Shown: positions 44,519-53,555, counted from the stretch's first letter. The stretch: 64,000 bases of DNA from Anoxybacillus flavithermus (GCF_002742685.1 NZ_PEDM01000001.1:248001-312000); one strand, 5' to 3'. A program made the numbers and translations. The notes: generated from the letters alone by a model not told the origin.

Positions 44519-44547
44519 TTGAAAGTCAAAGAAGGTCAAATTATAAT
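44519..44547 (+). promoter_or_regulatory. clpE sigma-A promoter
   Basis: TTGAAA, a 17-base spacer, TATAAT. The first CtsR box fills the spacer, so repressor and polymerase should exclude one another. Confidence 0.88.
44524..44540 (+). promoter_or_regulatory. CtsR operator 1
   Basis: AGTCAAAGAAGGTCAAA, an exact direct heptad repeat (RGTCAAA-NNN-RGTCAAA). Confidence 0.92.
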
Positions 44548-44558
44548 AAAGACAGAAA

Positions 44559-44575
44559 GGTCAAATATAGTCAAA
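44559..44575 (+). promoter_or_regulatory. CtsR operator 2
   Basis: GGTCAAATATAGTCAAA, a second exact heptad pair; a further GTCAAA follows at once, ending in the ribosome site. Confidence 0.92.
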
Positions 44576-44595
44576 GTCAAAGGAGGTTGGTGCCT

Positions 44596-46683
44596 ATGAT
44601 GTGCCAAGTATGTAAACAAAATGAAGCAAACATCTTTTTACACGTACAAGTGAACAACGAAAAACAACAATTACACCTTTGCGATGCATGCTATGCAAAG
44701 CAAAAACAACAATTAAAAGTGCCAGCAGGATTCCACTTCGATCGTCTCGACCAATGGTTCTCCGACTTTTTCGCACCGCTTACAGAACATTCCCATATCG
44801 AGCAACAAATACAACAAGAACAACCGAAGCGAAACGGATTGCTTGATCAATTCGGTCGCAACTTAACACAACTTGCGAAAGCGGGGCTTATCGATCCGGT
44901 TATCGGACGTGAAAAAGAAATTGAACGCGTCATCGAAATTTTAAATCGCCGCAACAAAAATAACCCGGTATTAATCGGTGAACCGGGCGTCGGTAAAACA
45001 GCGATCGTCGAAGGATTAGCGCTTAAAATTGCCGAAGGGTCTGTTCCTACGAAATTATTGAATAAAGAAGTGTACGTGCTTGACGTCGCATCACTCGTTG
45101 CGAATACAGGCATTCGCGGTCAATTTGAAGAACGAATGAAACAATTAATTGCCGAATTGCAACAACGGAAAAACGTCATTTTGTTCATTGACGAAATTCA
45201 TTTACTCGTCGGCGCAGGCTCAGCCGAAGGTTCGATGGACGCAAGCAACATATTAAAACCGACGCTTGCTCGCGGGGAATTACAAATCATCGGCGCAACA
45301 ACATTAAAAGAATATCGTCAAATCGAAAAAGACGCGGCGCTTGAACGTCGTTTCCAGCCTGTTCTCGTTCACGAACCAACAATCGAACAAGCCATCGACA
45401 TGTTAAAAGGCATTCAGCCAAAATACGAACAATTCCATCAAGTGAAATATACAGATGAAGCGATTCGCGCCTGCGTTACGTTGTCACATCGCTACATTCA
45501 AGACCGCTTTCTTCCTGACAAAGCAATTGACTTGTTAGACGAAGCGGGTTCAAAAGTGAGCTTAAAAGCGACACCGACAAATAAAGAAGCGATCGAACAA
45601 CGTCTCGAACAAATCAAAAAAGAAAAAGAAAAAGCAGCGCAAGAAGAAAATTACGAACTCGCTGCCAAATTGCGCACAGAAGAATTGCAGCTCGAAAAAC
45701 AATTAAAACAAAACGGACAAGCTGAGCCACCTGTTGTAGACGTCATGCATATTCAACAAATGATTGAAGAAAAAACAGGAATTCCAGTTGGTAAATTACA
45801 ATCTGATGAACAAGCAAAAATGAAACATTTAGAAGAAAACTTAGCGAAAAAAGTAATCGGTCAAGAAGAAGCGGTGAGAAAAATCGCAAAAGCGATTCGT
45901 AGAAGCCGCGCCGGCTTAAAAGCGAAAAACCGTCCGATCGGTTCGTTCTTATTCGTCGGTCCCACTGGCGTCGGTAAAACAGAATTGTCAAAGACGCTTG
46001 CTGAACAATTGTTCGGCTCTAAAGATGCAATGATTCGCTTAGATATGAGCGAATATATGGAAAAACATGCGGTCGCCAAACTGATCGGTGCACCTCCTGG
46101 CTACATTGGTCACGAAGAAGCCGGTCAATTAACAGAAAAAGTGCGCCGCAACCCTTACAGCATCATCTTGCTTGATGAAATGGAAAAAGCGCATCCGGAC
46201 GTACAACATATGTTCTTGCAAATTTTAGAAGACGGTCGTTTAACAGATAGCCAAGGTCGTACCGTCAGCTTTAAAGATACGGTCATCATTATGACATCGA
46301 ACGCAGGTACGAATGTCGAAGGCGACTTGCTTCAACGTCTTGGTCTATACTTTAAACCAGAATTTTTAAACCGTCTCGATGCGATTATCGAATTTAAACC
46401 GCTTGAAAAAGCGCATATGTTGCAAATCGTTGACCTCATGCTTGCCGAGTTGCAACGCACGCTTGATGAACAACATATCACAATGACGATTAGCGACAAA
46501 GCGAAAGAAAAATTAGCCGAACTCGGCTATCATCCAACGTTCGGTGCTCGTCCACTCCGTCGCGTCATACAAGAACACGTCGAAGACGAAATTGCCGATG
46601 TGTTGCTTGATGAACAAGATGTACGCGCAATCCATATCGATGTAGAAGATGACCGCATCGTTGTAAAAGCTGAAAAAGCCTAA
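44596..46683 (+). CDS. clpE: ATP-dependent Clp protease ATP-binding subunit ClpE
   Basis: 695 residues. N-terminal zinc finger with [10 protein letters not shown] and [10 protein letters not shown] (two CxxC pairs), specific to ClpE. Two AAA+ modules: Walker A GEPGVGKT and Walker [10 protein letters not shown] in the first; GPTGVGKT and [12 protein letters not shown] in the second; a UVR-like helical stretch lies between ([13 protein letters not shown]). A heat-shock unfoldase that works with ClpP. Ribosome site AGGAGG nine bases before the ATG. Two CtsR boxes make heat-shock repression clear. Confidence 0.97.
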   Translation: MMCQVCKQNEANIFLHVQVNNEKQQLHLCDACYAKQKQQLKVPAGFHFDRLDQWFSDFFAPLTEHSHIEQQIQQEQPKRNGLLDQFGRNLTQLAKAGLIDPVIGREKEIERVIEILNRRNKNNPVLIGEPGVGKTAIVEGLALKIAEGSVPTKLLNKEVYVLDVASLVANTGIRGQFEERMKQLIAELQQRKNVILFIDEIHLLVGAGSAEGSMDASNILKPTLARGELQIIGATTLKEYRQIEKDAALERRFQPVLVHEPTIEQAIDMLKGIQPKYEQFHQVKYTDEAIRACVTLSHRYIQDRFLPDKAIDLLDEAGSKVSLKATPTNKEAIEQRLEQIKKEKEKAAQEENYELAAKLRTEELQLEKQLKQNGQAEPPVVDVMHIQQMIEEKTGIPVGKLQSDEQAKMKHLEENLAKKVIGQEEAVRKIAKAIRRSRAGLKAKNRPIGSFLFVGPTGVGKTELSKTLAEQLFGSKDAMIRLDMSEYMEKHAVAKLIGAPPGYIGHEEAGQLTEKVRRNPYSIILLDEMEKAHPDVQHMFLQILEDGRLTDSQGRTVSFKDTVIIMTSNAGTNVEGDLLQRLGLYFKPEFLNRLDAIIEFKPLEKAHMLQIVDLMLAELQRTLDEQHITMTISDKAKEKLAELGYHPTFGARPLRRVIQEHVEDEIADVLLDEQDVRAIHIDVEDDRIVVKAEKA

Positions 46684-46704
46684 TCCGCACATGGATTAGG
46701 CTTT
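46675..46704. terminator. Bidirectional terminator between clpE and the TetR gene
   Basis: AAAGCCTAATCC/GGATTAGGCTTT, twelve pairs, short loop. Confidence 0.85.
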
Positions 46705-47343
46705 AAGTCCATTCATCAAAAACTGAATCGTCCGCTCGATCTCTTGTTCATCATCCCACGGATAGTCGGGCATGAGGAGAAAACGAGTAAATAAAAACCC
46801 CGCAATTGTCGTAATCGTCAAACGAATAATCGTCTCCGGCGGAAGTGGAGCAAGCTCCCCTTTTTGTTGGAAATGCTCGACAATTTGTTTAAACTTTTCG
46901 TACACATGATTGATAAAAATCGTTTGAAACTGCGCTTTAATGTCGCTGTGAAATGCCATCTCTTGCCAAAATACACGAATCGCAGGCAAATACGTTTTGA
47001 CAAATTCATATCGGTTTTGAAAAACGGCGCGCACAAACTGCTCGTAATGCTCATATTCGTTTTCGAATACGTCTTTCACAAACTTTTTCGCTAAAAACGG
47101 GGCAACCGATTGAAATAACGTCGGTTTTACAATGGCAAGCAACAAATCTTTTTTCGTTTTATAATGGCGAAAAATCGTCCCTTCCGCTACACCTGCCCGC
47201 CGCGCAATTTCGCTCGTCGACGTCGCCGCATATCCTTTTTCCGCAAACATTTCAATTGCGGCTTGTAAAATGTTGATTTGCTTTTCACTAACTTGCTGTT
47301 CTTCGACATTCAACAAATCAAGCAACCATTTTCGTTCGTCCAT
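46696..47343 (-). CDS. TetR/AcrR regulator of an ABC-2 exporter
   Basis: 215 residues. N-terminal HTH with AAIEMFAEKGYAATSTSEIA and RRAGVAEGTIFRHYKTKKDL; the rest is the ligand-binding part. It is the third gene of an ABC ATPase-permease-regulator cluster and starts three bases past the permease stop (TGAGGATGATGATG), with the third ATG best spaced. A 14-bp palindrome before the ATPase gene is a likely operator, giving self-control of the operon. Confidence 0.88.
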   Translation of the reverse strand: MDERKWLLDLLNVEEQQVSEKQINILQAAIEMFAEKGYAATSTSEIARRAGVAEGTIFRHYKTKKDLLLAIVKPTLFQSVAPFLAKKFVKDVFENEYEHYEQFVRAVFQNRYEFVKTYLPAIRVFWQEMAFHSDIKAQFQTIFINHVYEKFKQIVEHFQQKGELAPLPPETIIRLTITTIAGFLFTRFLLMPDYPWDDEQEIERTIQFLMNGLKA

Positions 47344-47351
47344 CATCATCC

Positions 47352-48383
47352 TCACAACTTTCGATATTTCTTTAATGCTAATACATTTAATATCATAAAT
47401 AAAAGAGAAAAGCCAACTAAAACGGACACATCGAACGAAATCGCTTCCCATCCTTTGCCGCGAATCATAATTTCTCTTAACGCATCCGCCCCGTAATATA
47501 ACGGCATCGCAACCCCAATGGAACGAAGCCACGGTTCCATCGTATCCAAGTTAAACAGTCCAGAGAAAAACACTTGCGGAACGACAACGAGCGGAATAAA
47601 TTGAATCATTTGCAGTTCATTGTTCGCAAATGTGGACAATAACGTCCCTAACGTAAGCGCTGTCATCGCCAATAAAAATGTCACGAGTAGCACATAACCG
47701 AACGAACCTTCCATCATCATGTCTAATACATAAATCGCAAACGAAGAAATAAGGCTTGCTTGAATCGTTGTAAAGATGCCAAAACCGATGACGTAGCCGA
47801 TGACGATTTCCCATCGCTTTAATGGCGTTGCTAGCAACCGCTCCAGCGTGCCGCTCGTCCGCTCGCGCAAAAACGACACTCCAGCAATTAAAAAGACGAA
47901 AAAGAAAATGAAAAAGCCGATGAGTACGGGACCGAAATTGTCAAATAGCGCCATATGTTCTGAGCCGTACATATATACCGTATCAATCGTTAACGTTTGT
48001 TTCATCGGCGGCATAAGCGTCTGGGCTGCTTTTTGCACCGTCATGAGCACCTGTTTGCTGACGGACGGATCGCTTCCTTCAAGCGTGATGCGCAACGTCG
48101 TTTTGTCCATTTCGATAAACGCGTCGATTTGTTGTTCGTCCAGTTTATCCATCGCTTTCTTTTTTGTCATTGTCGTCACGTGTGCATCTGTTTCTTGTAA
48201 TGCGTCGGCAAGCTGTTGCGGTACGTTTGAATCAATCGCAATTTGTGGTTCGTACGTCTCACCATTAAACACTAAGTCCATTAAAAACAACACAAACATC
48301 GGTGCGATAATCATTAGCGCAAGCGTGCGTTTATCGCGAAAAAACTGACGAATAATGCGGACGACAATCGCTTGTATTCTCAT
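47352..48383 (-). CDS. ABC-2 type transporter permease
   Basis: 343 residues. One N-terminal helix (about 20-40), a large extracellular loop (about 45-160), then five helices, the ABC2_membrane_3 layout. SFLRERTSGTLERLLATPLKRW is the coupling-helix motif that touches the ATPase. Exports drugs, lipids or similar; cargo unknown. Overlaps the ATPase stop by four bases (ATGA). Confidence 0.9.
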   Translation of the reverse strand: MRIQAIVVRIIRQFFRDKRTLALMIIAPMFVLFLMDLVFNGETYEPQIAIDSNVPQQLADALQETDAHVTTMTKKKAMDKLDEQQIDAFIEMDKTTLRITLEGSDPSVSKQVLMTVQKAAQTLMPPMKQTLTIDTVYMYGSEHMALFDNFGPVLIGFFIFFFVFLIAGVSFLRERTSGTLERLLATPLKRWEIVIGYVIGFGIFTTIQASLISSFAIYVLDMMMEGSFGYVLLVTFLLAMTALTLGTLLSTFANNELQMIQFIPLVVVPQVFFSGLFNLDTMEPWLRSIGVAMPLYYGADALREIMIRGKGWEAISFDVSVLVGFSLLFMILNVLALKKYRKL

Positions 48384-49096
48384 GATTGCATCCCTCCAAA
48401 ATGTAAAAATGCTTGTTCAATCGTCAATGCCCCTGTTTGTTTCTTTAATTCATCTGGGCTGCCGACGGCAATCAACCGTCCGTCGCGAATCATCGCGAGC
48501 CGCATACATTTTTCCGCTTCGTCCATCACATGCGTCGTCACAACAATCGTCGTTCCTTTTTGGCGAATGCGTTCGAGCTCTTCCCAAATCGCTTGGCGAA
48601 GAAGCGGATCGATCCCAACGGTCGGCTCGTCTAAAATGAGCACTTCTGGTTCATGTAAAAGCGCCGCGGCGAGCGATAACCGCCGTTTCATCCCGCCTGA
48701 AAATTGATGAACGGCTTTTTTCATATCGTCTGTTAAATTGACAAGCTCCAACACTTCTTCGATGCGTTCTTTCCTCTTTTTTCCTTTTAGCCCATAAATC
48801 GATGCGAAAAAATGTAAATTTTCAAGTGCCGTTAACTCCCCATATAACGCATCGGATTGCGCCATAAAGCCGATGCGCGCCATCGTTTGCAAGTTCGGCA
48901 TGCGCGCGCCGAGCACGTGAATCTCCCCTTTTGTCGCCATATCAATGCCTGCGATCATTTTCACAACCGTCGTTTTCCCTGCTCCGGATGGGCCGAGCAT
49001 ACCGAAAATTTCTCCTTTGTTTACGGTTAAAGACACATCGTGAATGACTTCTTTTTTATGGAACTGCTTATATACGTGCTGTAATTGAATGACCAT
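48380..49096 (-). CDS. ABC transporter ATP-binding protein
   Basis: 238 residues. Walker A GPSGAGKTT, Q-loop FMAQSDALYGELTALENL, signature FSGGMKRRLSL, Walker B VLILDEPTVGID, H-loop TTHVMDEA. It powers the downstream permease. The second ATG is used for its spacing from GAGGG. First gene of the cluster, and its upstream region carries the palindromic operator. Confidence 0.93.
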   Translation of the reverse strand: MVIQLQHVYKQFHKKEVIHDVSLTVNKGEIFGMLGPSGAGKTTVVKMIAGIDMATKGEIHVLGARMPNLQTMARIGFMAQSDALYGELTALENLHFFASIYGLKGKKRKERIEEVLELVNLTDDMKKAVHQFSGGMKRRLSLAAALLHEPEVLILDEPTVGIDPLLRQAIWEELERIRQKGTTIVVTTHVMDEAEKCMRLAMIRDGRLIAVGSPDELKKQTGALTIEQAFLHFGGMQS

Positions 49097-49122
49097 CATC
49101 TTCCCTCGCTTTCATAAAAATG

Positions 49123-49136
49123 AGTGAGTACTCACT
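49123..49136. promoter_or_regulatory. Palindromic operator for the TetR/ABC operon
   Basis: AGTGAGTACTCACT, a perfect 14-bp palindrome flanked by A/T runs that extend the symmetry. Location just before the ATPase gene fits autoregulation by the TetR protein. Confidence 0.7.
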
Positions 49137-49191
49137 TTTTATTATATATATTCCGTTCCCTTCTTGTATATATGTGCTAAAAAATTTTTCA

Positions 49192-49220
49192 TTGACGAAA
49201 CAAAGAGATTTTTGTACGAT
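49192..49220 (+). promoter_or_regulatory. Promoter of the lysine-riboswitch gene
   Basis: TTGACG, 17 bases, TACGAT; about 40 bases before the aptamer. Confidence 0.7.
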
Positions 49221-49254
49221 AGTAACGTCAATTGCATACGAAATCTTTCTCGTC

Positions 49255-49436
49255 AACTAAGATGAGATAGAGGTCGCGGCAAATAATAGTAGTTTCATGG
49301 AGACGCAGAGACGTCGATGAAGTGAGATGAAAGGATTTGTCGCCGAAGTTTATAGCGTGCTCTGGCGCTATAAGCTGGGCCTGTTGCCGAATAGGTGCAG
49401 GACTGTCATCGCGCATGCGGTGGAGAGCTATCGATC
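49255..49436 (+). promoter_or_regulatory. Lysine riboswitch (L-box)
   Basis: Contains the class signatures in order: GATAGAGGTCGCGG at the 5' end, a K-turn/GATGAAGTGAGATGAAAGG region, TTGTCGCCGAAG, the P3-P5 stems (ATAGCG...CGCTAT; GGGCC...), and a terminal GGTGGAGAGCTATC that pairs with GATAG. Lysine binding should favour the following terminator and switch off the permease. Confidence 0.93.
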
Positions 49437-49465
49437 TTAAGTTTGATGCGGATGTGTCATATATT

Positions 49466-49501
49466 GTGCACCCGTTGAAAACTTAGGGTGCACTTTTTTG
49501 T
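49466..49501 (+). terminator. Lysine riboswitch terminator
   Basis: GTGCACCC/GGGTGCAC stem followed by TTTTTTG. Confidence 0.9.
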
Positions 49502-49572
49502 TTGAAAAAAGTGCACGACAACAGCGCTCTACCGTACACACCGTATATTTTATGAACGAAAGGATGAACAAC

Positions 49573-50994
49573 ATGAAACAACAAAAACTCGGCTTTTGGC
49601 TATTGACGGCGCTCGTTGTCGGGAATATGGTCGGCTCTGGTATTTTTATGCTTCCTCGTTCGCTTGCGGAAGCAGCAAGCCCGGCTGGCGTATTGCTCGG
49701 ATGGCTATTGACGGGGGCTGGTGTGCTTATGATTGCGATGATTTTCGGCAACTTAGCGATTCGAAAACCAGAATTAAATGGTGGACCGCAAATTTATGCG
49801 AAAGAGCTGTTTCCAAAAGGTTCAAATGCGTCAATCTTATCCGGTTTTATGTCATCTTGGGGATATTGGATCGGAAACGTCGCTGGAAACGTCGCCATCA
49901 TTACGACGTTTGCTAGTTACTTATCAACGTTTTTCCCTATTTTAACGAGCGGACATGTCGTCTTCTCTGCTGGTTCATTGACGTTAAAGCTCGGCAATTT
50001 GCTCACGTTTCTCGTTTGCACCGTGCTTTTATGGGTGATGCATGCGATTATTTTACAAGGAGCAGAAAACGCTGGAAAACTGAATTTCGTCGCAACGGCA
50101 ACGAAAGTGCTTGGCTTTTTCTTATTTATTGTGATCGGATTGTTCGCCTTTGAAAAAAGCTATCTCCAACCGTTTGTTGCTCCGCGTTACGATGAAGCAG
50201 GGCATACGCTCGGACTTCTTTCGCAAATGAACAACGTCGCATTAAGCACGCTTTGGGCGTTTATCGGCATTGAATCAGCGATCGTCTTTGCTTCGCGCGC
50301 GCGCAAACAAAGCGATGTGAAACGCGCAACCATTGTCGGTTTATTTATCGCCTTAGCGATTTACATCGGCATTAGCGTACTTGTGATGGGACTATTAAAA
50401 CAAGAGGTGCTCATGCAGTCGGAAAAGCCGCTCGTCGATGCGATTGGTACTGTATTGGGTCCGATCGGATCGCAGCTTTTGGCAGGTCTCGGTTTAATTA
50501 GTTTAATCGGCTCGACGCTCGGCTGGATTTTTTTAAGTGCCGAAGTGCCGTATCAAGCGGCAAAACAAGGATTATTTATTCGTGCCTTTTTACAAGAAAA
50601 CAATAAAGGTATGCCGCGCTTTTCTTTAATTGTCTCAAATATGATTGCGCAACTATTCATTTTTTCAACGATTTCAAACTCAATGGCGGCAGCGTTCGAT
50701 TTCGTCATTTACATTGCGACGTTATCATATCTCGTTCCGTACGTCATCGCATCCGTCTTCCAATTGAAGCTCGTTTGGACAGGCGAAACATATCGCACGA
50801 TGCAAGAACGAATGATAGACGGAACGATCGCTGTCTTTGCGACTATTTATTCCATTTGGCTTGTGAAAGCAGGCACGGCTGACATGAAAACCTTTTTACT
50901 CGGCATCGCCTTGCTTGCAAGCAGCTTGCTCTTCTATCCAATGGTTATGAAACAACATAACGAACAACCGAACAAACAAAAACAATCGGCATAA
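49573..50994 (+). CDS. APC-family basic amino acid permease (lysine-regulated)
   Basis: 473 residues, about twelve helices. WLLTALVVGNMVGSGIFMLP is the substrate-binding broken helix of the APC (arginine/ornithine antiporter-like) family. The B. subtilis counterpart with an L-box is YvsH. The riboswitch upstream makes lysine, or a closely related cation, the probable substrate. Start ATG after GAAAGGATGAACAAC; the longer frame runs back into the terminator. Confidence 0.9.
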   Translation: MKQQKLGFWLLTALVVGNMVGSGIFMLPRSLAEAASPAGVLLGWLLTGAGVLMIAMIFGNLAIRKPELNGGPQIYAKELFPKGSNASILSGFMSSWGYWIGNVAGNVAIITTFASYLSTFFPILTSGHVVFSAGSLTLKLGNLLTFLVCTVLLWVMHAIILQGAENAGKLNFVATATKVLGFFLFIVIGLFAFEKSYLQPFVAPRYDEAGHTLGLLSQMNNVALSTLWAFIGIESAIVFASRARKQSDVKRATIVGLFIALAIYIGISVLVMGLLKQEVLMQSEKPLVDAIGTVLGPIGSQLLAGLGLISLIGSTLGWIFLSAEVPYQAAKQGLFIRAFLQENNKGMPRFSLIVSNMIAQLFIFSTISNSMAAAFDFVIYIATLSYLVPYVIASVFQLKLVWTGETYRTMQERMIDGTIAVFATIYSIWLVKAGTADMKTFLLGIALLASSLLFYPMVMKQHNEQPNKQKQSA

Positions 50995-51145
50995 CAAAAT
51001 CCTGGTGCAAGCATTTCTTGATCATGGCGAGGCGCTGTACTCTATTTCTTCTACCGTCTTGAATGCGATTGAACGGTTATAGAAGTAGTTGAAATGTGAT
51101 ACAATCATGAGCGTGATATATAAAACGAGGGGGACGTAGGAGAAA

Positions 51146-51664
51146 ATGGAGTTAGATACAATTCAACGCGAACGTTTGCGTTTGAAAAAAGTGGGTAAAA
51201 AGGAAAAACTAGATGAATGGCATCCAAAGAAGATTGCTTTAGCAAATGAATGGATTGAGAATGAGCAAACACAAATGAAGCGCCCAATCATACGAGGAGC
51301 TATTTTCACTTGTGAACTGGGAGAAAATATAGGCACAGAACAAAATGGAGAGCGACCGGTGCTTATTATTTCGAATGACTGGATTAACCGTACATCTGGA
51401 AGCGTTAAGATAGCTCCTCTGTCGACAAAGTTAAAAACAAAAACGATTACAGATCGAAAAGGAAAAACAAAAGTAGTTCCTCGTTTAAAGACACATTACT
51501 TTCTTCAAAAGGAAGTGTATCCGTTTTTAGCGCAGACTTCCGCGGTAAAGGTGGAAGAATTAACGACCGTCAACAAAGTACGATTAAAACAACATATTGG
51601 TAATATAAACGATGATGACTTAAATAAGATTATGAACCGTGTAAAGTGGGTATTTGACCTGTAA
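51146..51664 (+). CDS. PemK/MazF-family toxin-like protein with N-terminal extension
   Basis: 172 residues. From about residue 49 it has the MazF fold pattern: IIRGAIFTCELGENIGTEQNGE, then RPVLIISNDWINRTSGSVKI and APLSTK, with QTSAVKVEE near the C-terminus matching the RNA-cleaving QxRxxD-type region only loosely. Ordinary MazF proteins are about 115 residues; this one has about 48 extra basic residues at the front. No antitoxin gene is seen before or after. TGATACAAT upstream is a possible extended -10 promoter, and GGAG precedes the ATG. It is probably an mRNA endonuclease; its regulation is unknown. Confidence 0.8.
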   Translation: MELDTIQRERLRLKKVGKKEKLDEWHPKKIALANEWIENEQTQMKRPIIRGAIFTCELGENIGTEQNGERPVLIISNDWINRTSGSVKIAPLSTKLKTKTITDRKGKTKVVPRLKTHYFLQKEVYPFLAQTSAVKVEELTTVNKVRLKQHIGNINDDDLNKIMNRVKWVFDL

Positions 51665-51679
51665 CGAACTTACATCGTA

Positions 51680-51708
51680 TTGACATTTCCCTAGTTTTTT
51701 TCTATACT
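51680..51708 (+). promoter_or_regulatory. Consensus promoter of the tandem RNA
   Basis: TTGACA, exactly 17 bases, TATACT. The expected start is at about 51715, the first base of stem P1 of the RNA. Confidence 0.82.
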
Positions 51709-51714
51709 TAAATT

Positions 51715-51942
51715 ACAAAATAAGTTGTCTGTCTCGTCACAGACTATTTCACACGTAAAAAACGTGGATTCGTTTGTTTTTGCAACGGAGAGGAGCCATT
51801 TAGGCTCCTCTCTTTGCATATTATCGTCAATAGAATCATAAACTAACGATAAGTTGCCTGCCACGTCGCAGGCCATTTCCCCCTGTTAGCGGGGAAATCA
51901 TCGTTTTTGCCCCAGTACTTCGGTGCTGGGGTTTCGTATTTT
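51715..51942 (+). ncRNA. Tandem structured non-coding RNA (unrecognised motif)
   Basis: Two copies of a three-stem motif. Copy 1: P1 ACAAA/TTTGT, P2 GTCTGT/ACAGAC (51727-51732 with 51739-51744), P3 CACGT/ACGTG. Copy 2: P1 AACGAT/ATCGTT, P2 GCCTGC/GCAGGC (51856-51861 with 51868-51873), P3 ATTTCCCC/GGGGAAAT. Conserved unpaired parts: AAGTTG before P2, CGTC in the P2 loop, ATTTC after P2, TTTTTGC at the end. Two P2 pairs change from U-A to C-G, so pairing is kept. Copy 1 ends in hairpin GAGAGGAGCC/GGCTCCTCTC, copy 2 in CCCCAGTAC-TTCG-GTGCTGGGG followed by a T-rich run. No protein gene fits. The rest of the gap, 51943-52130, is AT-rich with a TGTTATAAT extended -10 before the kinase. Confidence 0.7.
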
Positions 51943-52130
51943 TCGTCTCCTAGCATTGTTTCAGACAGGCAAGGAATAATAAATGGTCATTGATTAGCCC
52001 CTCCCTATATTTATTTTTCGTCCTTCCTACCCGAGCAAAATCCCCCTGCTTACACCAATGATTTTTTCCGTCTTTTTTTCATCTTTATGTTATAATATTC
52101 CTTGAATTTTGTTTTGTTGAGGGAGCATAT

Positions 52131-53555
52131 ATGGGGAGAGAGAAAATGAGACGATGGTTGTACATCTTGCTTGTTATGATCCCATGCCTTGTAGGAAGCG
52201 TGTGGATTGTGCTTTGGCAAGATGAACAACAGCAACAACAATTGCTTGAAGAAACGCGCTTGTTTGCGAATATACATAAAAACGATCTCGACCGCTTTCT
52301 TGCGGAGACAACAACAAAACTCGAGACGTTAGCGTTTATAGTCAGCAAACATATGGCAATGTTAAGTGAAAAAGACATAAACAATATTTTGCAACAAATG
52401 CAAAAACACGACGTTCGTTTTCATCACATATCGTTTTTTTCTGAAAGTACAAATCAAGCGATGCGATTGGCAAAAACGACAAAACAAACGGTCATTGACA
52501 GCGGTCCGACGACGATCGTCACACCGATTATAGATGAAAAAACAAGTGATGCAGTCGGCTTTTTTGTGGCAGAATTACGGATGGATTACATAAAAAAACG
52601 GATAAAAATCATTGACCCGAACGCATCATTTCGCTTATACGATGAACATGGGGCGATTTTGTTGGCAACAAACGAACTTCGCCCATCGCAACAAACAGTA
52701 ACGGTTCACTTAAATCACGCACCATGGGCGATTGAAGCAAACGTGCCAAGCATAAGCACAAAACAAAAAATGCAAATGGCTCTTCCATATATTTTGTCGC
52801 TAATCGTTTTCATTCATATCATTTGGTTATTCGTTCAATATTGGCTACTGAAGCGGCAAGCGACGATGGAACGCATAGAGACGGAAGCGCAAAAGCTGGA
52901 ATTAGTCGGCACGCTCGCCGCAAGTACGGCGCATGAAATTCGCAACCCGCTTGCGGGCATTAAAGGGTTTATTCAACTATTAAGTGAAAAACATAAAGAT
53001 AACGAATCACAGCTTTATTTTTCCGTCATTCAAAATGAAATTACGCGCATTAACGACATTGTGAATGAATTTTTAATTCTCGGCAAGCCAACAGCGCAAA
53101 AACTTGAAACGTGTGACCTGAACTACATTGTACAAAGCATTCATCCGATGATTGAGTCGCAAGCGCATTTACATAACGTCGCATATACGTTTCAACGTGC
53201 GGACGTACCGCTTCCGATTCGCTGTTCAAAAGATCATTTAAAACAAGTCGTCTTAAATTTAGCAAAAAATGCGATCGAAGCGATGCCGCATGGCGGCAAG
53301 CTGACGATTTCTCTTACGAAACAAAACGACTGGGCGGTGCTACAAGTGACGGACAATGGATGCGGCATTCCAGACGACGTAAAACACAAACTGTTTCAAC
53401 CGTTTGTCACGTCCAAACAAGCAGGCACAGGACTTGGGCTCGTCATATGTAAACGCATCATCGATATGCACGAAGGGACAATCGACATTCATAGTATAGA
53501 AAAGGAAGGAACGACAATTATCGTTCGTCTTCCTTTGCGACAGGAGGTGGAATAA
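52131..53555 (+). CDS. kinD: KinD-like sensor histidine kinase
   Basis: 474 residues. TM1 at about 8-25, a Cache-type extracellular sensor at about 30-220, TM2 at about 223-245, coiled linker, H-box SSTAHEIRNPLAGIKGFIQLL-type, N-box NLAKNAIEAM, DNGCGI and GTGLGL. Sporulation-kinase family; B. subtilis has kinD between the mtn genes and clpE, matching this place. Likely phosphorylates Spo0F/Spo0A and may affect matrix formation; inferred. Start after GAGGGAG. Confidence 0.87.
   Translation: MGREKMRRWLYILLVMIPCLVGSVWIVLWQDEQQQQQLLEETRLFANIHKNDLDRFLAETTTKLETLAFIVSKHMAMLSEKDINNILQQMQKHDVRFHHISFFSESTNQAMRLAKTTKQTVIDSGPTTIVTPIIDEKTSDAVGFFVAELRMDYIKKRIKIIDPNASFRLYDEHGAILLATNELRPSQQTVTVHLNHAPWAIEANVPSISTKQKMQMALPYILSLIVFIHIIWLFVQYWLLKRQATMERIETEAQKLELVGTLAASTAHEIRNPLAGIKGFIQLLSEKHKDNESQLYFSVIQNEITRINDIVNEFLILGKPTAQKLETCDLNYIVQSIHPMIESQAHLHNVAYTFQRADVPLPIRCSKDHLKQVVLNLAKNAIEAMPHGGKLTISLTKQNDWAVLQVTDNGCGIPDDVKHKLFQPFVTSKQAGTGLGLVICKRIIDMHEGTIDIHSIEKEGTTIIVRLPLRQEVE

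Noticed and set aside
47800-48348. Plus-strand frame (182 codons) opposite the ABC permease
   Set aside because: Antisense shadow; permease has coupled neighbours and clear motifs.
49498-49572. Longer N-terminus for the lysine-regulated permease
   Set aside because: It would begin within the riboswitch terminator; the ATG at 49573 has a ribosome site and a normal start for the family.
51715-51942. Pair of simple transcription terminators only
   Set aside because: The parts before each hairpin are conserved between copies with compensatory changes, more than terminators require.
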